A stretch of DNA of 42,277 nt from Lysobacter_F sp035645555 (GTDB lineage: Bacteria > Pseudomonadota > Gammaproteobacteria > Xanthomonadales > Xanthomonadaceae), in assembly GCA_035645555.1 (NCBI GenBank), contig DASQMI010000089.1, positions 1-42,277 of the forward strand. The letters are read 5' to 3'. The notes below the pieces were generated by a model, which searched no databases, was not told the origin of the DNA, and saw only the letters and a program-made list of their open reading frames with translations. The translations under genes and the position numbers were made by a program. Below are positions 31,387-39,700 of the stretch, in pieces (the stretch's first letter is position 1; each line of letters starts with the position of its first letter).

Positions 31387-32886
31387 ATGAGCCTTCTCGA
31401 CAAGCTCGCCCCGCTGCGCGCGCACGCCGGCCAGCGTCGCACCGTCGGCCTGGACGACGCCACCGTGCTGCGCCTGGCTGCGCGCTTCCCCGAACTGGGT
31501 GAAGCGATCGACGCCGCCGCGGCCGAGTACGCCCGCATCCGCGGCGAGTTCCCCGAGCTGCTGGACCTGGACGAGGAAACCCAGCTGCGCGCGACCCAGG
31601 CCGACTTCGTCAACTTCTACGCCGACGACGGGGTCAACCCGTACGTGGCGCTGGCCGCGCGCGGCCCGTGGGTGGTCACGCTGAAAGGTGCGGTGGTCCA
31701 CGACTCCGGCGGCTACGGCATGCTCGGCTTCGGCCACGCGCCGGCCGCGGTGCTGGACGCGATGGCGCGCCCGCAGGTGATGGCCAACATCATGACGCCG
31801 AACCTGGCGCAGCTGCGGCTGTCGCGCGCGCTCAAGCGCGAGGTCGGCCACACCCGCGGCGGTTGCCCGTACGACGCGTTCCTGTGCCTGAACTCGGGCT
31901 CGGAGACGGTGTCGCTGGCCGGCCGCATCGCCGACATCAACACCAAGCTCGCCATCGACGCGGGCGGTCCGCACGCCGGCCGCACCGTCAAGCGCATCGG
32001 CATCAAGGGCGCGTTCCATGGCCGCACCGAGCTGCCGGCGAGCTACTCGGACTCTACCCGCCCGACCTACGTCAAGTACCTCGCGAGCTGGCAGCGCTAC
32101 GAGTCCGAGCTGATCACGATCGAGCCGTACAGCATCGAGCAGCTGCGCCAGGCGTTCGCCGACGCCGACCGCAACGGCTGGCACATCGAGGCGATGTTCC
32201 TCGAGCCGGTGATGGGCGAAGGCGATCCCGGCCGCACCGTGCCGCCGGAGTTCTACGCGGCCGCGCGCGAGCTGACCCGTGAACACGGCACCCTGCTGCT
32301 GGTCGATTCGATCCAGGCCGGCCTGCGCGCGTTCGGCGTGCTGTCGATAGTCGACTACCCGGGCTTCGAGGGCCTGGAACCGCCGGACATGGAGACCTAC
32401 TCCAAGGCGCTCAACGCCGGCCAGTACCCGCTGTCGGTGCTGGCAGTGAACGCGCGCACCGCGGCGCTGTACCGCAAGGGCGTGTACGGCAACACGATGA
32501 CCACCAATCCGCGCGCGATGGATGTCGCGAGCACGGTGCTGTCGCAACTGACCCCGGAACTGCGCGCCAACATCCGCGAGCGTGGCCGCGAGGCGCTGCA
32601 GAAGCTGGAAGCGCTGAAGGTGGAGCTGGGCGGGCTGATCACCAAGGTGCAGGGCACCGGCCTGCTGTTCTCGTGCGAACTTGCGCCGATTTTTAAGTGC
32701 TACGGCGCGGGTTCGACCGAGGAGTGGCTGCGCGAGCGCGGCATCGGGGTGATCCACGGCGGTGTCAACTCGCTGCGTTTCACTCCGCACTTTGCGATCA
32801 CCAGCGAGGAGCTCGACCTGCTGATCGGCATGGTCGGCCGCGCGCTGCACGAAGGCCCGCGACTGGAACAGGCGGCGGCCGCCTGA
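31387..32886 (+). CDS. class III PLP-dependent aminotransferase, substrate unknown
   Basis: A 499-residue fold-type I enzyme with a longer than usual N-terminal part (about 100 residues before VALAARGPWVVTLKGAVVHDSGGYGMLGFGHA). The probable PLP lysine is Lys340 in METYSKALNAGQYPLSVLAV; the Asp that contacts the pyridine nitrogen is Asp307 in LLLVDSIQAGLRAFG, where most class III enzymes have DEVQTG or DEIQTG. CLNSGSETVSLAGR is the phosphate-binding region. It probably transaminates an amino acid or omega-amine. TGGAG lies seven bases before the ATG. It is divergent from an Lrp/AsnC regulator and is followed by a strong terminator. Confidence 0.88.
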   Translation: MSLLDKLAPLRAHAGQRRTVGLDDATVLRLAARFPELGEAIDAAAAEYARIRGEFPELLDLDEETQLRATQADFVNFYADDGVNPYVALAARGPWVVTLKGAVVHDSGGYGMLGFGHAPAAVLDAMARPQVMANIMTPNLAQLRLSRALKREVGHTRGGCPYDAFLCLNSGSETVSLAGRIADINTKLAIDAGGPHAGRTVKRIGIKGAFHGRTELPASYSDSTRPTYVKYLASWQRYESELITIEPYSIEQLRQAFADADRNGWHIEAMFLEPVMGEGDPGRTVPPEFYAAARELTREHGTLLLVDSIQAGLRAFGVLSIVDYPGFEGLEPPDMETYSKALNAGQYPLSVLAVNARTAALYRKGVYGNTMTTNPRAMDVASTVLSQLTPELRANIRERGREALQKLEALKVELGGLITKVQGTGLLFSCELAPIFKCYGAGSTEEWLRERGIGVIHGGVNSLRFTPHFAITSEELDLLIGMVGRALHEGPRLEQAAAA

Positions 32887-32904
32887 TCACCGCGAGAGGT
32901 ACAC

Positions 32905-32938
32905 GCGAAGGCCGGGGCGACCCGGCCTTCGCCGTTTT
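32905..32938. terminator. bidirectional intrinsic terminator
   Basis: A perfect 12-base stem (GCGAAGGCCGGG and complement) with a GCGA loop, followed by CGTTTT on the plus strand. It separates the aminotransferase gene from the convergent TMEM43-like gene. Confidence 0.85.
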
Positions 32939-33678
32939 CAGTCGCCGCGCCGGCGGCGACGGCGCGCGCGCAGCGCCCACAGCAGCGCGATCGCGGCCAG
33001 CGCCGCCGCGCCGAGCCACGGGCCGAGTCCGCGCACGCGCCCCGGTTCGGCCGGCCGCGCCACCGGCGCGAACGCATTGCTCTGCACCGACAGCGCCGCC
33101 TGCGCCTGCGGGGTCAGCTCCCACACGCCATCGCGCAGCACCACCCGCCCCTCCAGCGGCGGCAGATGCAGCTCGCGCCAGCCGATGCGGAGATCGCCGA
33201 TTTCCGGCTTGAGCGGATTCTCCGCACTGCTGAGCCCGTCGCCGTCGGGCTGGAACGTGGCGGCCAGGTTGGCCGGCAGCCGGGTGAAATTGGGACGGAA
33301 CGTGCGCCACTCGCCGAGCGCGCGCAACACCGCCTCCGGCAGCGGCTTGCCGTCGAGCGTGGCGTCCTTGGCCCACCAGATGCGGCTGGACAGCGGCATC
33401 TCCCCCGGATTGCGGTGCGCGGGATCGAACCCGCGCGAGTCGATGACGCCCGCACTCCATTCCGCCACGTAGCCGGCCCCGGCGCGGCGCCACTGGTACA
33501 TCTCGACCTGGCGCTGCAGGCCGAAGCGGCGGCTGACCACGCCGAACTCGCGGTCGCTCAACACCTCGCCCGGCACCGGCTCGCCGAGCGGCACCTCCGC
33601 CCCGCCGGTCTCCGCCGGTTGCGGCGCGGCCGGCGCGGCGAACGCGAGCAGCAGCAGGGCCGCCAGCGGCCGCCTCAT
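32938..33678 (-). CDS. short TMEM43-family membrane protein
   Basis: A 246-residue exported protein related to TMEM43/LUMA. Family motifs are clear: RQVEMYQWRR, VAEWSAGVIDSRGFDPAHRNPGEMP and, later, KPEIGDLRIGWRELHLP. It has an N-terminal signal or membrane segment (LAALLLLAFAAPAA) and one C-terminal membrane helix (LGPWLGAAALAAIALLWAL) with a very basic tail (RARRRRRRGD). Usual family members are longer, with several C-terminal membrane helices, so this is a reduced form. Its ATG overlaps the stop of the metallo-beta-lactamase-fold gene (ATGA). Function in bacteria is unknown. Confidence 0.85.
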   Translation of the reverse strand: MRRPLAALLLLAFAAPAAPQPAETGGAEVPLGEPVPGEVLSDREFGVVSRRFGLQRQVEMYQWRRAGAGYVAEWSAGVIDSRGFDPAHRNPGEMPLSSRIWWAKDATLDGKPLPEAVLRALGEWRTFRPNFTRLPANLAATFQPDGDGLSSAENPLKPEIGDLRIGWRELHLPPLEGRVVLRDGVWELTPQAQAALSVQSNAFAPVARPAEPGRVRGLGPWLGAAALAAIALLWALRARRRRRRGD

Positions 33679-34562
33679 GCCAGCGACCGCGCCTTCAGTT
33701 CGGGCACTTCGTGGGCGGTGGCGAAGCGGCCCTTGTCGTCGCGCACCACCTGCGCGAGCGCGCAGGCCGGATCGTGGGTGAAGAACAGATGCACGTTACG
33801 CGCCAGCATGTCCTGCAGGAACGCCTGCTTCTCGTCGATCAGCTGCTCGGCGTGGCGGTCGTAGCCCATCGTGATCGGCACGTGCACCCACGGCCGGCCG
33901 GGAATGAGATCGGCGCAGAACACCACGCCGCCGTGCGGCTCGCCGTCGACGAGCTCGGGACCGACGATTTCGGCCAGCATCAGGCCGGGCGTGTGGCCGT
34001 CGCTGAAATGGAAGCGCACCGCGCGGCCGAGCGTGCGCGAGTACGCGCCGTCGACCAGCTCGAGCCGGCCGGTGGCTTCCAGCAGCGCCGGCAGCTCGGC
34101 GATGAAGCTGGCGCGGTCGCGAGGATGCGGCGCGCGGGCGCGCTCCCAGTGGCTGCGGCCGACCAGGTAGCTCGCGTTTGGGAACGCCAGCCGCGGCGGC
34201 TCGCCTTCCTGCCACGCGGTCAGCACGCCGCCGGCATGGTCGAAGTGCAGGTGCGAGAGCACCACCACGTCGATGTCCTCGGGCGCGAAGCCGGCCTCGG
34301 CAAGCGAATCCAGCAGGACGTGGCGCTCCTCGTTGACGCCGTAGCGCTCGCGCAGCCTGGGTTCGAAGAACGCGCCGATGCCGGCCTCGAACAGCACGGT
34401 CTTGCCGGCCAGCGGCGTCGCCAGCAGCGCGCGGCAGGCGAGTTCGATGCGGTTGTGCTCGTCGGGCGCGGACCACTTGGCCCACATCGCGCGCGGCGCA
34501 TTGCCGAACATCGCGCCACCGTCGAGCTTCTGGCTGTTGCCGCGGATCGACCAGAGCTTCAT
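33675..34562 (-). CDS. metallo-beta-lactamase-fold hydrolase
   Basis: A 295-residue protein with the metal-binding motif VVVLSHLHFDHAGGVL, then FHFSDGHTPGLMLAEI and GGVVFCADLIPG, and a late His in FFTHDPACALAQV. No signal peptide, so it acts in the cytoplasm. Lactonases, glyoxalase II-like and other hydrolases share this layout; the substrate cannot be assigned. GAGGAAACG is a good ribosome site before the ATG. It is followed, with a four-base overlap, by the TMEM43-like gene, so the two are probably cotranslated. Confidence 0.88.
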   Translation of the reverse strand: MKLWSIRGNSQKLDGGAMFGNAPRAMWAKWSAPDEHNRIELACRALLATPLAGKTVLFEAGIGAFFEPRLRERYGVNEERHVLLDSLAEAGFAPEDIDVVVLSHLHFDHAGGVLTAWQEGEPPRLAFPNASYLVGRSHWERARAPHPRDRASFIAELPALLEATGRLELVDGAYSRTLGRAVRFHFSDGHTPGLMLAEIVGPELVDGEPHGGVVFCADLIPGRPWVHVPITMGYDRHAEQLIDEKQAFLQDMLARNVHLFFTHDPACALAQVVRDDKGRFATAHEVPELKARSLA

Positions 34563-34630
34563 CGCCGTTTCCTCGTCATCGGTTCGCCCACCCTTGCCCG
34601 CGCCGCATGCGCGCACCGTCAAGGGGCGCT

Positions 34631-36364
34631 TCAATCTGCCGGCACCGGCTCGGGGACCAGCGTGCCCACCTTGCCGACCGGATTGCGCGGGTCGCTGCCA
34701 CCGGACACGGTGTTGCCGCGCACGTCCCACACCACCGTCTGCAGGTTGCCCCAGATGTGGCTGGAGCCGAGCCGGCGGGTGTCGGTCGGCACGCGCACGG
34801 TGTGCCCCATCGCTTCCAGCGCCGCGGTCACCTCAGGCGCGAACGCGTTGGTCTCGATCTGGATCACGTCCGGCTGCCACTGGTGGTGGAAGCGCGGCAA
34901 CGCGGCGACCTGCTGCGCGCCCAGCCCGTCGGCATACCCGAGCACACCCAGCAGCACCATGCTGAGGATGCGGCTGCCGCCCGGCGTGCCGAGCGCGGCC
35001 ACCCGCTCGGGCGAGACCATGAACGTCGGCGTCATCGAGCTCAGCGGCCGCTTGCCGGGCGCCGGCGCATTGGCCGAATAGCCCATCACGCCGTATGCGT
35101 TCGGCGTGCCCGGGCGCAACGCGAAATCGTCCATCTCGTTGTTGAGCAGCACGCCGGTGCCGCGCGGGATGAAGCCGGAGCCGAACAGCAGGTTCACCGT
35201 CTGGGTGGCGGCCACGCGGTTGCCGTCGGCGTCGATGATCGAGAAGTGGGTGGTCTCCTCGTCTTCCAGCGGCGTCGGCGCGCCGGACAGCAGTTCGCTC
35301 GGCGTGGCGCGCTCGGGATGGATGGTCGCGCGCAGGCCGGCCGCGTAGTCGGCGTCGACCAGCGTGGCCACCGGCACGCGCACGAAGTCCGGATCGCCGA
35401 GGTAGAACGTGCGGTCGCGGAACGCGCGCCGCATTGCCTCGACGGTCAGATGCACGCGCTGCGCAGGCGGCAGCGCGGCGAGATCCCACGGTTCGAGGAT
35501 CTGCAGCATCTGCGCCAGCGCCACGCCGCCGGAGGACGGCGGTGGCGCGGTGACGATCTGCCAGCCGTCGTATTCGAAACGCAGCGGCTCGCGCTCCCTG
35601 ACCCGGTACGCCGCCAATTCCTCGGCGGTCCAGCGCCCGCCTTCGGCGCGTACGCCGGCCAGCAGGCGACGCGCGACCTCGCCGCGGTAGAACCCGTCGA
35701 AGCCGTGCTGCGCCAGCCGCTCCAGCGTGTGCGCGAGGTCGGGCTGGCGGAGGAGCTCACCCTCCTCGGGCGGATCGCCATCGGCGAGGAACACCTCGCG
35801 GGTGCCGCGGTAGCGCTCCATCACCGCGCGCCGGCTGGCGTAGCCTTCGGCCAGCCGCGCGTACACCGGAAAGCCGTCGCGCGCGAGGCGGATCGCCGGC
35901 CGCAGCGAGGTGGCGAGCGGCAATCGGCCGTACCGCGAGGCGATGTGCACCAGCCCCGCCGGCAGACCGGGAATGCCCGCCGCCCACGGCCCGTTGGTGG
36001 CGCGCTCGCGGTCGAGCTCGCCGTTGGCGTCCAGATAGGCCTGCGGCGTCGCTGCGGCCGGGGCCACCTCGCGCGCGTCGACGAACACGTCGCGGCCGCT
36101 CGCCGCGTCGTGCAGCAGGAAGAAGCCGCCACCGCCCAGCCCCGAGCTGATCGGCTCGACCACCGCGAGCGTCGCCGACACCGCCACCGCGGCGTCGAAC
36201 GCATTCCCGCCCTCGCGCAGGATCTCCAGCCCGGCGTCGGTGGCGAGCTGATGCGCGCTGGCGATCACCGCTGCGGGCGGACGCGCGCGCGGCTGCGCCT
36301 CGGCGGCCGTCGCCGGCCACGCCATCACCAGCCATAGCACCCACAGCAGGCGCCAGCGCCTCAC
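34631..36364 (-). CDS. ggt: gamma-glutamyltransferase
   Basis: A 577-residue periplasmic enzyme that hydrolyses or transfers the gamma-glutamyl group of glutathione and similar compounds. It has a signal peptide (RRWRLLWVLWLVMAWPATAAEA). The autoprocessing and catalytic threonine starts the small subunit in DEETTHFSIIDADGNRVAATQTVN; substrate residues lie in LLNNEMDDF and KRPLSSMTPTF. The start is GTG at 36362-36364, overlapping the ferredoxin stop (GTGA). The open frame continues upstream through the ferredoxin gene but that part is not homologous. Confidence 0.95.
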   Translation of the reverse strand: MRRWRLLWVLWLVMAWPATAAEAQPRARPPAAVIASAHQLATDAGLEILREGGNAFDAAVAVSATLAVVEPISSGLGGGGFFLLHDAASGRDVFVDAREVAPAAATPQAYLDANGELDRERATNGPWAAGIPGLPAGLVHIASRYGRLPLATSLRPAIRLARDGFPVYARLAEGYASRRAVMERYRGTREVFLADGDPPEEGELLRQPDLAHTLERLAQHGFDGFYRGEVARRLLAGVRAEGGRWTAEELAAYRVREREPLRFEYDGWQIVTAPPPSSGGVALAQMLQILEPWDLAALPPAQRVHLTVEAMRRAFRDRTFYLGDPDFVRVPVATLVDADYAAGLRATIHPERATPSELLSGAPTPLEDEETTHFSIIDADGNRVAATQTVNLLFGSGFIPRGTGVLLNNEMDDFALRPGTPNAYGVMGYSANAPAPGKRPLSSMTPTFMVSPERVAALGTPGGSRILSMVLLGVLGYADGLGAQQVAALPRFHHQWQPDVIQIETNAFAPEVTAALEAMGHTVRVPTDTRRLGSSHIWGNLQTVVWDVRGNTVSGGSDPRNPVGKVGTLVPEPVPAD

Positions 36365-36615
36365 GTCGTCGCCTCCTGCAGCCGCCGCAGCTTGGCGAGC
36401 AGCTCCTCCGGGGTTTCCGGATGACCCGGATCGGGATCGATGCATTCGACCGGACAAACCATCACGCACTGCGGCTCGTCGTAATGTCCGACGCACTCGG
36501 TGCAGCGCGCCGGATCGATGACGTAGATGCTCTCGCCCTGCGAGATCGCCTGGTTGGGACAGGCCGGCTCGCAGACGTCGCAGTTGACGCAGAGCTCGTT
36601 GATCTTGAGCGCCAT
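36361..36615 (-). CDS. YfhL-type 4Fe-4S ferredoxin
   Basis: An 84-residue ferredoxin with two cluster motifs: CVNCDVCEPACPNQAI (C-x2-C-x2-C-x3-C) and CTECVGHYDEPQCVMVCPVECI (C-x2-C-x8-C-x3-C). The spacing and the C-terminal tail (ETPEELLAKLRRLQ) place it in the YfhL group of bacterial 2[4Fe-4S] ferredoxins. The electron-transfer partner is unknown. It overlaps the gamma-glutamyltransferase start by four bases. A TGCGACAAT extended -10 lies 27 bases upstream. Confidence 0.95.
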   Translation of the reverse strand: MALKINELCVNCDVCEPACPNQAISQGESIYVIDPARCTECVGHYDEPQCVMVCPVECIDPDPGHPETPEELLAKLRRLQEATT

Positions 36616-36641
36616 GGGGTGGGATTCGCGGTCGTGGCGCT

Positions 36642-36650
36642 ATTGTCGCA
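36642..36650 (-). promoter_or_regulatory. extended -10 of the ferredoxin gene
   Basis: TGCGACAAT on the minus strand (TGn plus GACAAT, four of six) lies 27 bases before the ferredoxin ATG and would also drive ggt and the genes beyond it. No Shine-Dalgarno is seen in the short leader. Confidence 0.4.
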
Positions 36651-36696
36651 CCGCACGCGCCGGCGCGGCCGGGCGCCTGAACAACCCACCATTGCG

Positions 36697-36727
36697 AAAA
36701 ACGCACCCGGGGGCGCCCGGGTGCGTT
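36697..36727 (-). terminator. intrinsic terminator of the lipoprotein gene
   Basis: Read on the minus strand, a 12-base stem (AACGCACCCGGG and complement) with a four-base loop is followed by TTTTT. It lies 37 bases after the lipoprotein stop and isolates the ferredoxin gene from coaD and the lipoprotein. Confidence 0.88.
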
Positions 36728-36763
36728 CGCAGCGCGCAGCGGGCGCGCGCCCGCCGTTCGCGA

Positions 36764-37267
36764 TTACTTCGCTTCGACGAAGGTGTAGTCGACGCCGGTC
36801 GGGGCGACCGCCGCCTTCACGCGCTCGCTGTCCTCGGCCTTGCCGATGAACACGAACTTGACGCCCTTCATCGAGCCCGGCTGCGCCTTGGCGAACGCGG
36901 CGACGACCAGGTCGGCCATCTTCGCCGACGACGGCGAACCGAACGCCAGCATGTTGCCCTCGGTGATGCCGCGCGAGGCGTCGGCCGTGGCCTTCTCGAG
37001 CAGGCGGTTGTACTCGTCCTCGAACGTCGGCTTGGTTTCCGCCGGCAGGAAGTAGACGTACGGGCTGGTGTTCAGGCCCTCGGCCTCGACGCGGCGGGTG
37101 ATCACGTCCTTGAGGTATTCGCCCCAGGCGTTCTCGTCGTTGGCGTCGGCCGGCGCGGTGAGCGGCGCCTTCTCGACCGGCTTGGCGGCCTCGTCCTCCT
37201 TCTTGCACGCGACCAGCACGGGCAGCGACAGGCAGGCGATGAGCAGCAGGCGGGTGGTGGTTTTCAT
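36764..37267 (-). CDS. lipoprotein of unknown function
   Basis: A 167-residue protein that I do not recognise. It has a lipoprotein signal (MKTTTRLLLIACLSLPVLVAC, lipidated Cys21), then a lysine, glutamate and alanine rich linker and a globular part with LKDVITRRVEAEGLNTSPYVYF, GITEGNMLAFGSPSSAKMADLVVAAF and GVKFVFIGKAEDSERVKAAV. The last two segments suggest an alpha/beta fold. GGGGA lies before the ATG. It starts 20 bases downstream of coaD on the same strand and has its own terminator, so it may be cotranscribed with coaD. Confidence 0.82.
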   Translation of the reverse strand: MKTTTRLLLIACLSLPVLVACKKEDEAAKPVEKAPLTAPADANDENAWGEYLKDVITRRVEAEGLNTSPYVYFLPAETKPTFEDEYNRLLEKATADASRGITEGNMLAFGSPSSAKMADLVVAAFAKAQPGSMKGVKFVFIGKAEDSERVKAAVAPTGVDYTFVEAK

Positions 37268-37287
37268 GGGCGAATCCCCTGGTTGGA

Positions 37288-37791
37288 TCAAGCGGAATGG
37301 CGTTGCCAGTGGGCCTGCAATGCGCTGGCGACCGCTGGCGGCACGAAGCCGGAGACGTCGCCGCCGAGACGCGAGATCTCGCGTACCAGCGACGAGGAAA
37401 TGAAGCCGTACTGCTCGGCCGGGGTGAGGAACAACGTCTCCACCTCCGGAATCAGGTGGCGGTTCATGCTCGCCATCTGGAATTCGTATTCGAAGTCGGA
37501 CACCGCGCGCAGGCCGCGCAGCAGCACGCCGGCGCCGATCTCGGAGACGAAGTGCGCAAGCAGCCCGGTGAAGCCGCGCACCTCGACGTTGGCATGCCGC
37601 GCGACCGCCTGCCGCGCGAGCTCCACGCGCAGCTCCAGCGGCAGCGCCGGGCCCTTGCCGGGACTCGCCGCCACGCCAATCACCATGCGCTCGAACAGCG
37701 GCGCCGCGCGATCCACCAGATCGATGTGGCCGTTGGTGATGGGATCGAACGTGCCGGGGTAGACCGCGATGCGATAACGGGCCGCGCTCAT
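37288..37791 (-). CDS. coaD: pantetheine-phosphate adenylyltransferase
   Basis: A 167-residue nucleotidyltransferase for the fourth step of coenzyme A synthesis. The nucleotide-binding motif is AVYPGTFDPITNGHIDLV, followed by LLRGLRAVSDFEYEFQMASMNRHL and the ISSSLVREISRLGGDVSGFVP signature. Length is typical. It lies 44 bases after rsmD, its common partner, on the same strand. The chosen ATG at 37791 gives the family N-terminus MSAARYRIAVYPG. Confidence 0.97.
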   Translation of the reverse strand: MSAARYRIAVYPGTFDPITNGHIDLVDRAAPLFERMVIGVAASPGKGPALPLELRVELARQAVARHANVEVRGFTGLLAHFVSEIGAGVLLRGLRAVSDFEYEFQMASMNRHLIPEVETLFLTPAEQYGFISSSLVREISRLGGDVSGFVPPAVASALQAHWQRHSA

Positions 37792-37835
37792 GGATGGCTC
37801 AGACGCCGGCGCCCGCCGGCTCGCGCGGCAGTGTA

Positions 37836-38420
37836 TCAGGCGTCCGCCGCCACCCGCCGGTACAGCGCGTAGCGCACCTCGCGGGTATGCCCCTCGCGAT
37901 GCAGCGCCCAGTCGGCGGGCAGCGCAGGCACGGTGTCCAGCGGCGACTCCACGTACAGCCACGCCCGCGGCGCCAGCCGCGCCGGCAGCCGCGCGAGCAC
38001 GCGCTCCCGCAGGCCGGCAGCGAACGGCGGATCGACGAACGCCAGGTCGAACGACGCCTCGTCGGCCTGCTCCAGCCACGCCAGCGCATCGGCCTGCACC
38101 ACGCGCACCGCCTCGCCGCCGGGCAGGCGCGCGGCGGTCGCGCGCAGCGCCTCGGCGAGCCGCGGCTCGCGCTCCACCAGGGTGGCGTGGGCGGCGCCGC
38201 GCGACACCGCCTCCAGCCCGAGCGCGCCGCTGCCGGCGAACAGATCGAGCGCGCGCGCCCCAGGCAGCACGGGCATCAGCCAGTTGAACAGCGTCTCGCG
38301 CACACGATCGGACGTCGGCCGCAGCCCGGGCGCGTCCGGCACCGCCAGGCGCGTGCCGCGCCAGCGTCCGGCGATCAGGCGCACCTTGCCCGGCGCGCCT
38401 GCAACGGGCGGCCGCTTCAT
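37836..38420 (-). CDS. rsmD: 16S rRNA (guanine-966-N2)-methyltransferase RsmD
   Basis: A 194-residue methyltransferase. It has RLIAGRWRGTRLAVPDAPGLRPTSDRVRETLFNWL, the cofactor loop ALDLFAGSGALGLEAVSRGA and the catalytic DLAFVDPPFAAG. It modifies G966 of 16S rRNA. Three in-frame ATG codons (38420, 38429, 38468) could start it; the first two are near equal and none has a strong ribosome site. I used the shortest. The gene is divergent from ftsY, a conserved arrangement. Confidence 0.92.
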   Translation of the reverse strand: MKRPPVAGAPGKVRLIAGRWRGTRLAVPDAPGLRPTSDRVRETLFNWLMPVLPGARALDLFAGSGALGLEAVSRGAAHATLVEREPRLAEALRATAARLPGGEAVRVVQADALAWLEQADEASFDLAFVDPPFAAGLRERVLARLPARLAPRAWLYVESPLDTVPALPADWALHREGHTREVRYALYRRVAADA

Positions 38421-38440
38421 CGGGGGCATCGGAGGGCGGG

Positions 38441-38449
38441 TGGTAGCAT
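38441..38449 (+). promoter_or_regulatory. extended -10 of ftsY (TGGTAGCAT)
   Basis: TGGTAGCAT is an extended -10 (TGn plus TAGCAT) 36 bases before the ftsY ATG, in the gap to divergent rsmD. The same TAGCAT hexamer precedes two other genes in this window. Confidence 0.45.
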
Positions 38450-38485
38450 TGCCGCCATTCTCCCCCATCGTCCCCGTCCGCTTCG

Positions 38486-39688
38486 ATGGTCAGTTTTTTC
38501 CGCCGCAAGAAGCCGGAAGGCGAGCGCCGCTACAGCATCGAGGAACTGGCGGCGGCATTCCCCGACAGCGCCGCCGAGCCCGTCGCGCGCGACGCCCCGC
38601 AACCCCAGGTCGAGGCGCCGGCCGAAGCGCTCGCCGACGCGGTGCAGCGCGCGCCGGTCGCCGAGGCGCAGGCGCTCGCCGCCGCGCAGACGCTGGAGCC
38701 AATTGAGACCGTCGCCGCCGCGCCCCCCGAGCCGGTCGTCGAGACCACCGCACCCGCCGCCAGCCCCGGCAAGTCGGGATGGCGCGAACGCCTGCGCGGG
38801 AGCATGTTCGCGCGCACGCTCGGCGGGCTGTTCTCGCGTAATCCCAAGCTCGACGACGACCTGCTCGATGAAGTTGAAACCGCGCTGATCACCGCCGACG
38901 TCGGCGTCGCGGCGACCACCCAGCTGGTGGAGTCGTTGCGCAAGCGCATGAAGGCGCGCGAATTCGCCGACGCCAACGCGCTGTTGAAGGCGCTGCGCGC
39001 GGACCTGATCGCGATGCTGCAGCCGGTGGCGAAGCCGCTCGCGATCGATCCCGGCGCGAAGCCGTTCGTGATCCTCACCGTCGGCGTAAACGGTGTCGGC
39101 AAGACCACCACGATCGGCAAGCTGGCGCACCGTTTCCGCAGCGAGCGCCGCTCGCTAATGCTCGCTGCCGGCGACACGTTCCGCGCCGCGGCGGTCGCGC
39201 AGCTGCAGGCCTGGGGCGAGCGCAACGGCGTGCCGGTGGTGGCGCAGGGCCAGAACGCGGACGCCGCCTCGGTGGCGTTCGACGCGCTGCAGGCGGCCAA
39301 GGCACGCGCGCTCGACGTGCTGATCGCCGACACTGCCGGCCGCCTGCACACCCAGCAGGGCCTGATGGCCGAGCTCGGCAAGATCCGCCGCGTACTCGGC
39401 AAGCTCGACCCGGGCGCGCCGCACGAGGTGCTGATGGTGCTCGACGGCACCACCGGTCAGAACGCGATCTCGCAGCTGCGCCAGTTCCACGCTGCGGTCG
39501 GCGTGACCGGGCTGGTGGTGACCAAGCTCGACGGCACGGCGAAGGGTGGCGTGATGTTCGCGCTGGCGCGCGAGTTCGGCATCCCGATCCGCTTCGCCGG
39601 TATCGGCGAGCGCCCGGAAGACCTGCGCGTGTTCGATGCCGAAGCGTTCGTCGACGCGCTGTTGCCGGAATCCTTGGGCAGCAGCTGA
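38486..39688 (+). CDS. ftsY: signal recognition particle receptor FtsY
   Basis: A 400-residue GTPase that docks ribosome-SRP complexes at the inner membrane. The acidic, alanine and proline rich A domain occupies about residues 1-95; the NG domain follows with VGVNGVGKTTTIGKLAHRF (G1), AGDTFRAAAVAQLQAW (G2), DVLIADTAGRLHTQQGLM (G3), VVTKLDGTAKGG (G4) and the FAGIGERPEDL closing motif. It begins MVSFFRRKKPE, a basic membrane-binding start. The AsmA-like gene follows 12 bases downstream. Confidence 0.97.
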   Translation: MVSFFRRKKPEGERRYSIEELAAAFPDSAAEPVARDAPQPQVEAPAEALADAVQRAPVAEAQALAAAQTLEPIETVAAAPPEPVVETTAPAASPGKSGWRERLRGSMFARTLGGLFSRNPKLDDDLLDEVETALITADVGVAATTQLVESLRKRMKAREFADANALLKALRADLIAMLQPVAKPLAIDPGAKPFVILTVGVNGVGKTTTIGKLAHRFRSERRSLMLAAGDTFRAAAVAQLQAWGERNGVPVVAQGQNADAASVAFDALQAAKARALDVLIADTAGRLHTQQGLMAELGKIRRVLGKLDPGAPHEVLMVLDGTTGQNAISQLRQFHAAVGVTGLVVTKLDGTAKGGVMFALAREFGIPIRFAGIGERPEDLRVFDAEAFVDALLPESLGSS

Positions 39689-39700
39689 CCGCCGCGCTCC

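Noticed and set aside
31355..31390. An 11-codon frame ending in an ATGA overlap with the aminotransferase start
   Set aside because: Its ATG overlaps the -10 box, so it would lie upstream of the predicted transcript start, and there is no ribosome site.
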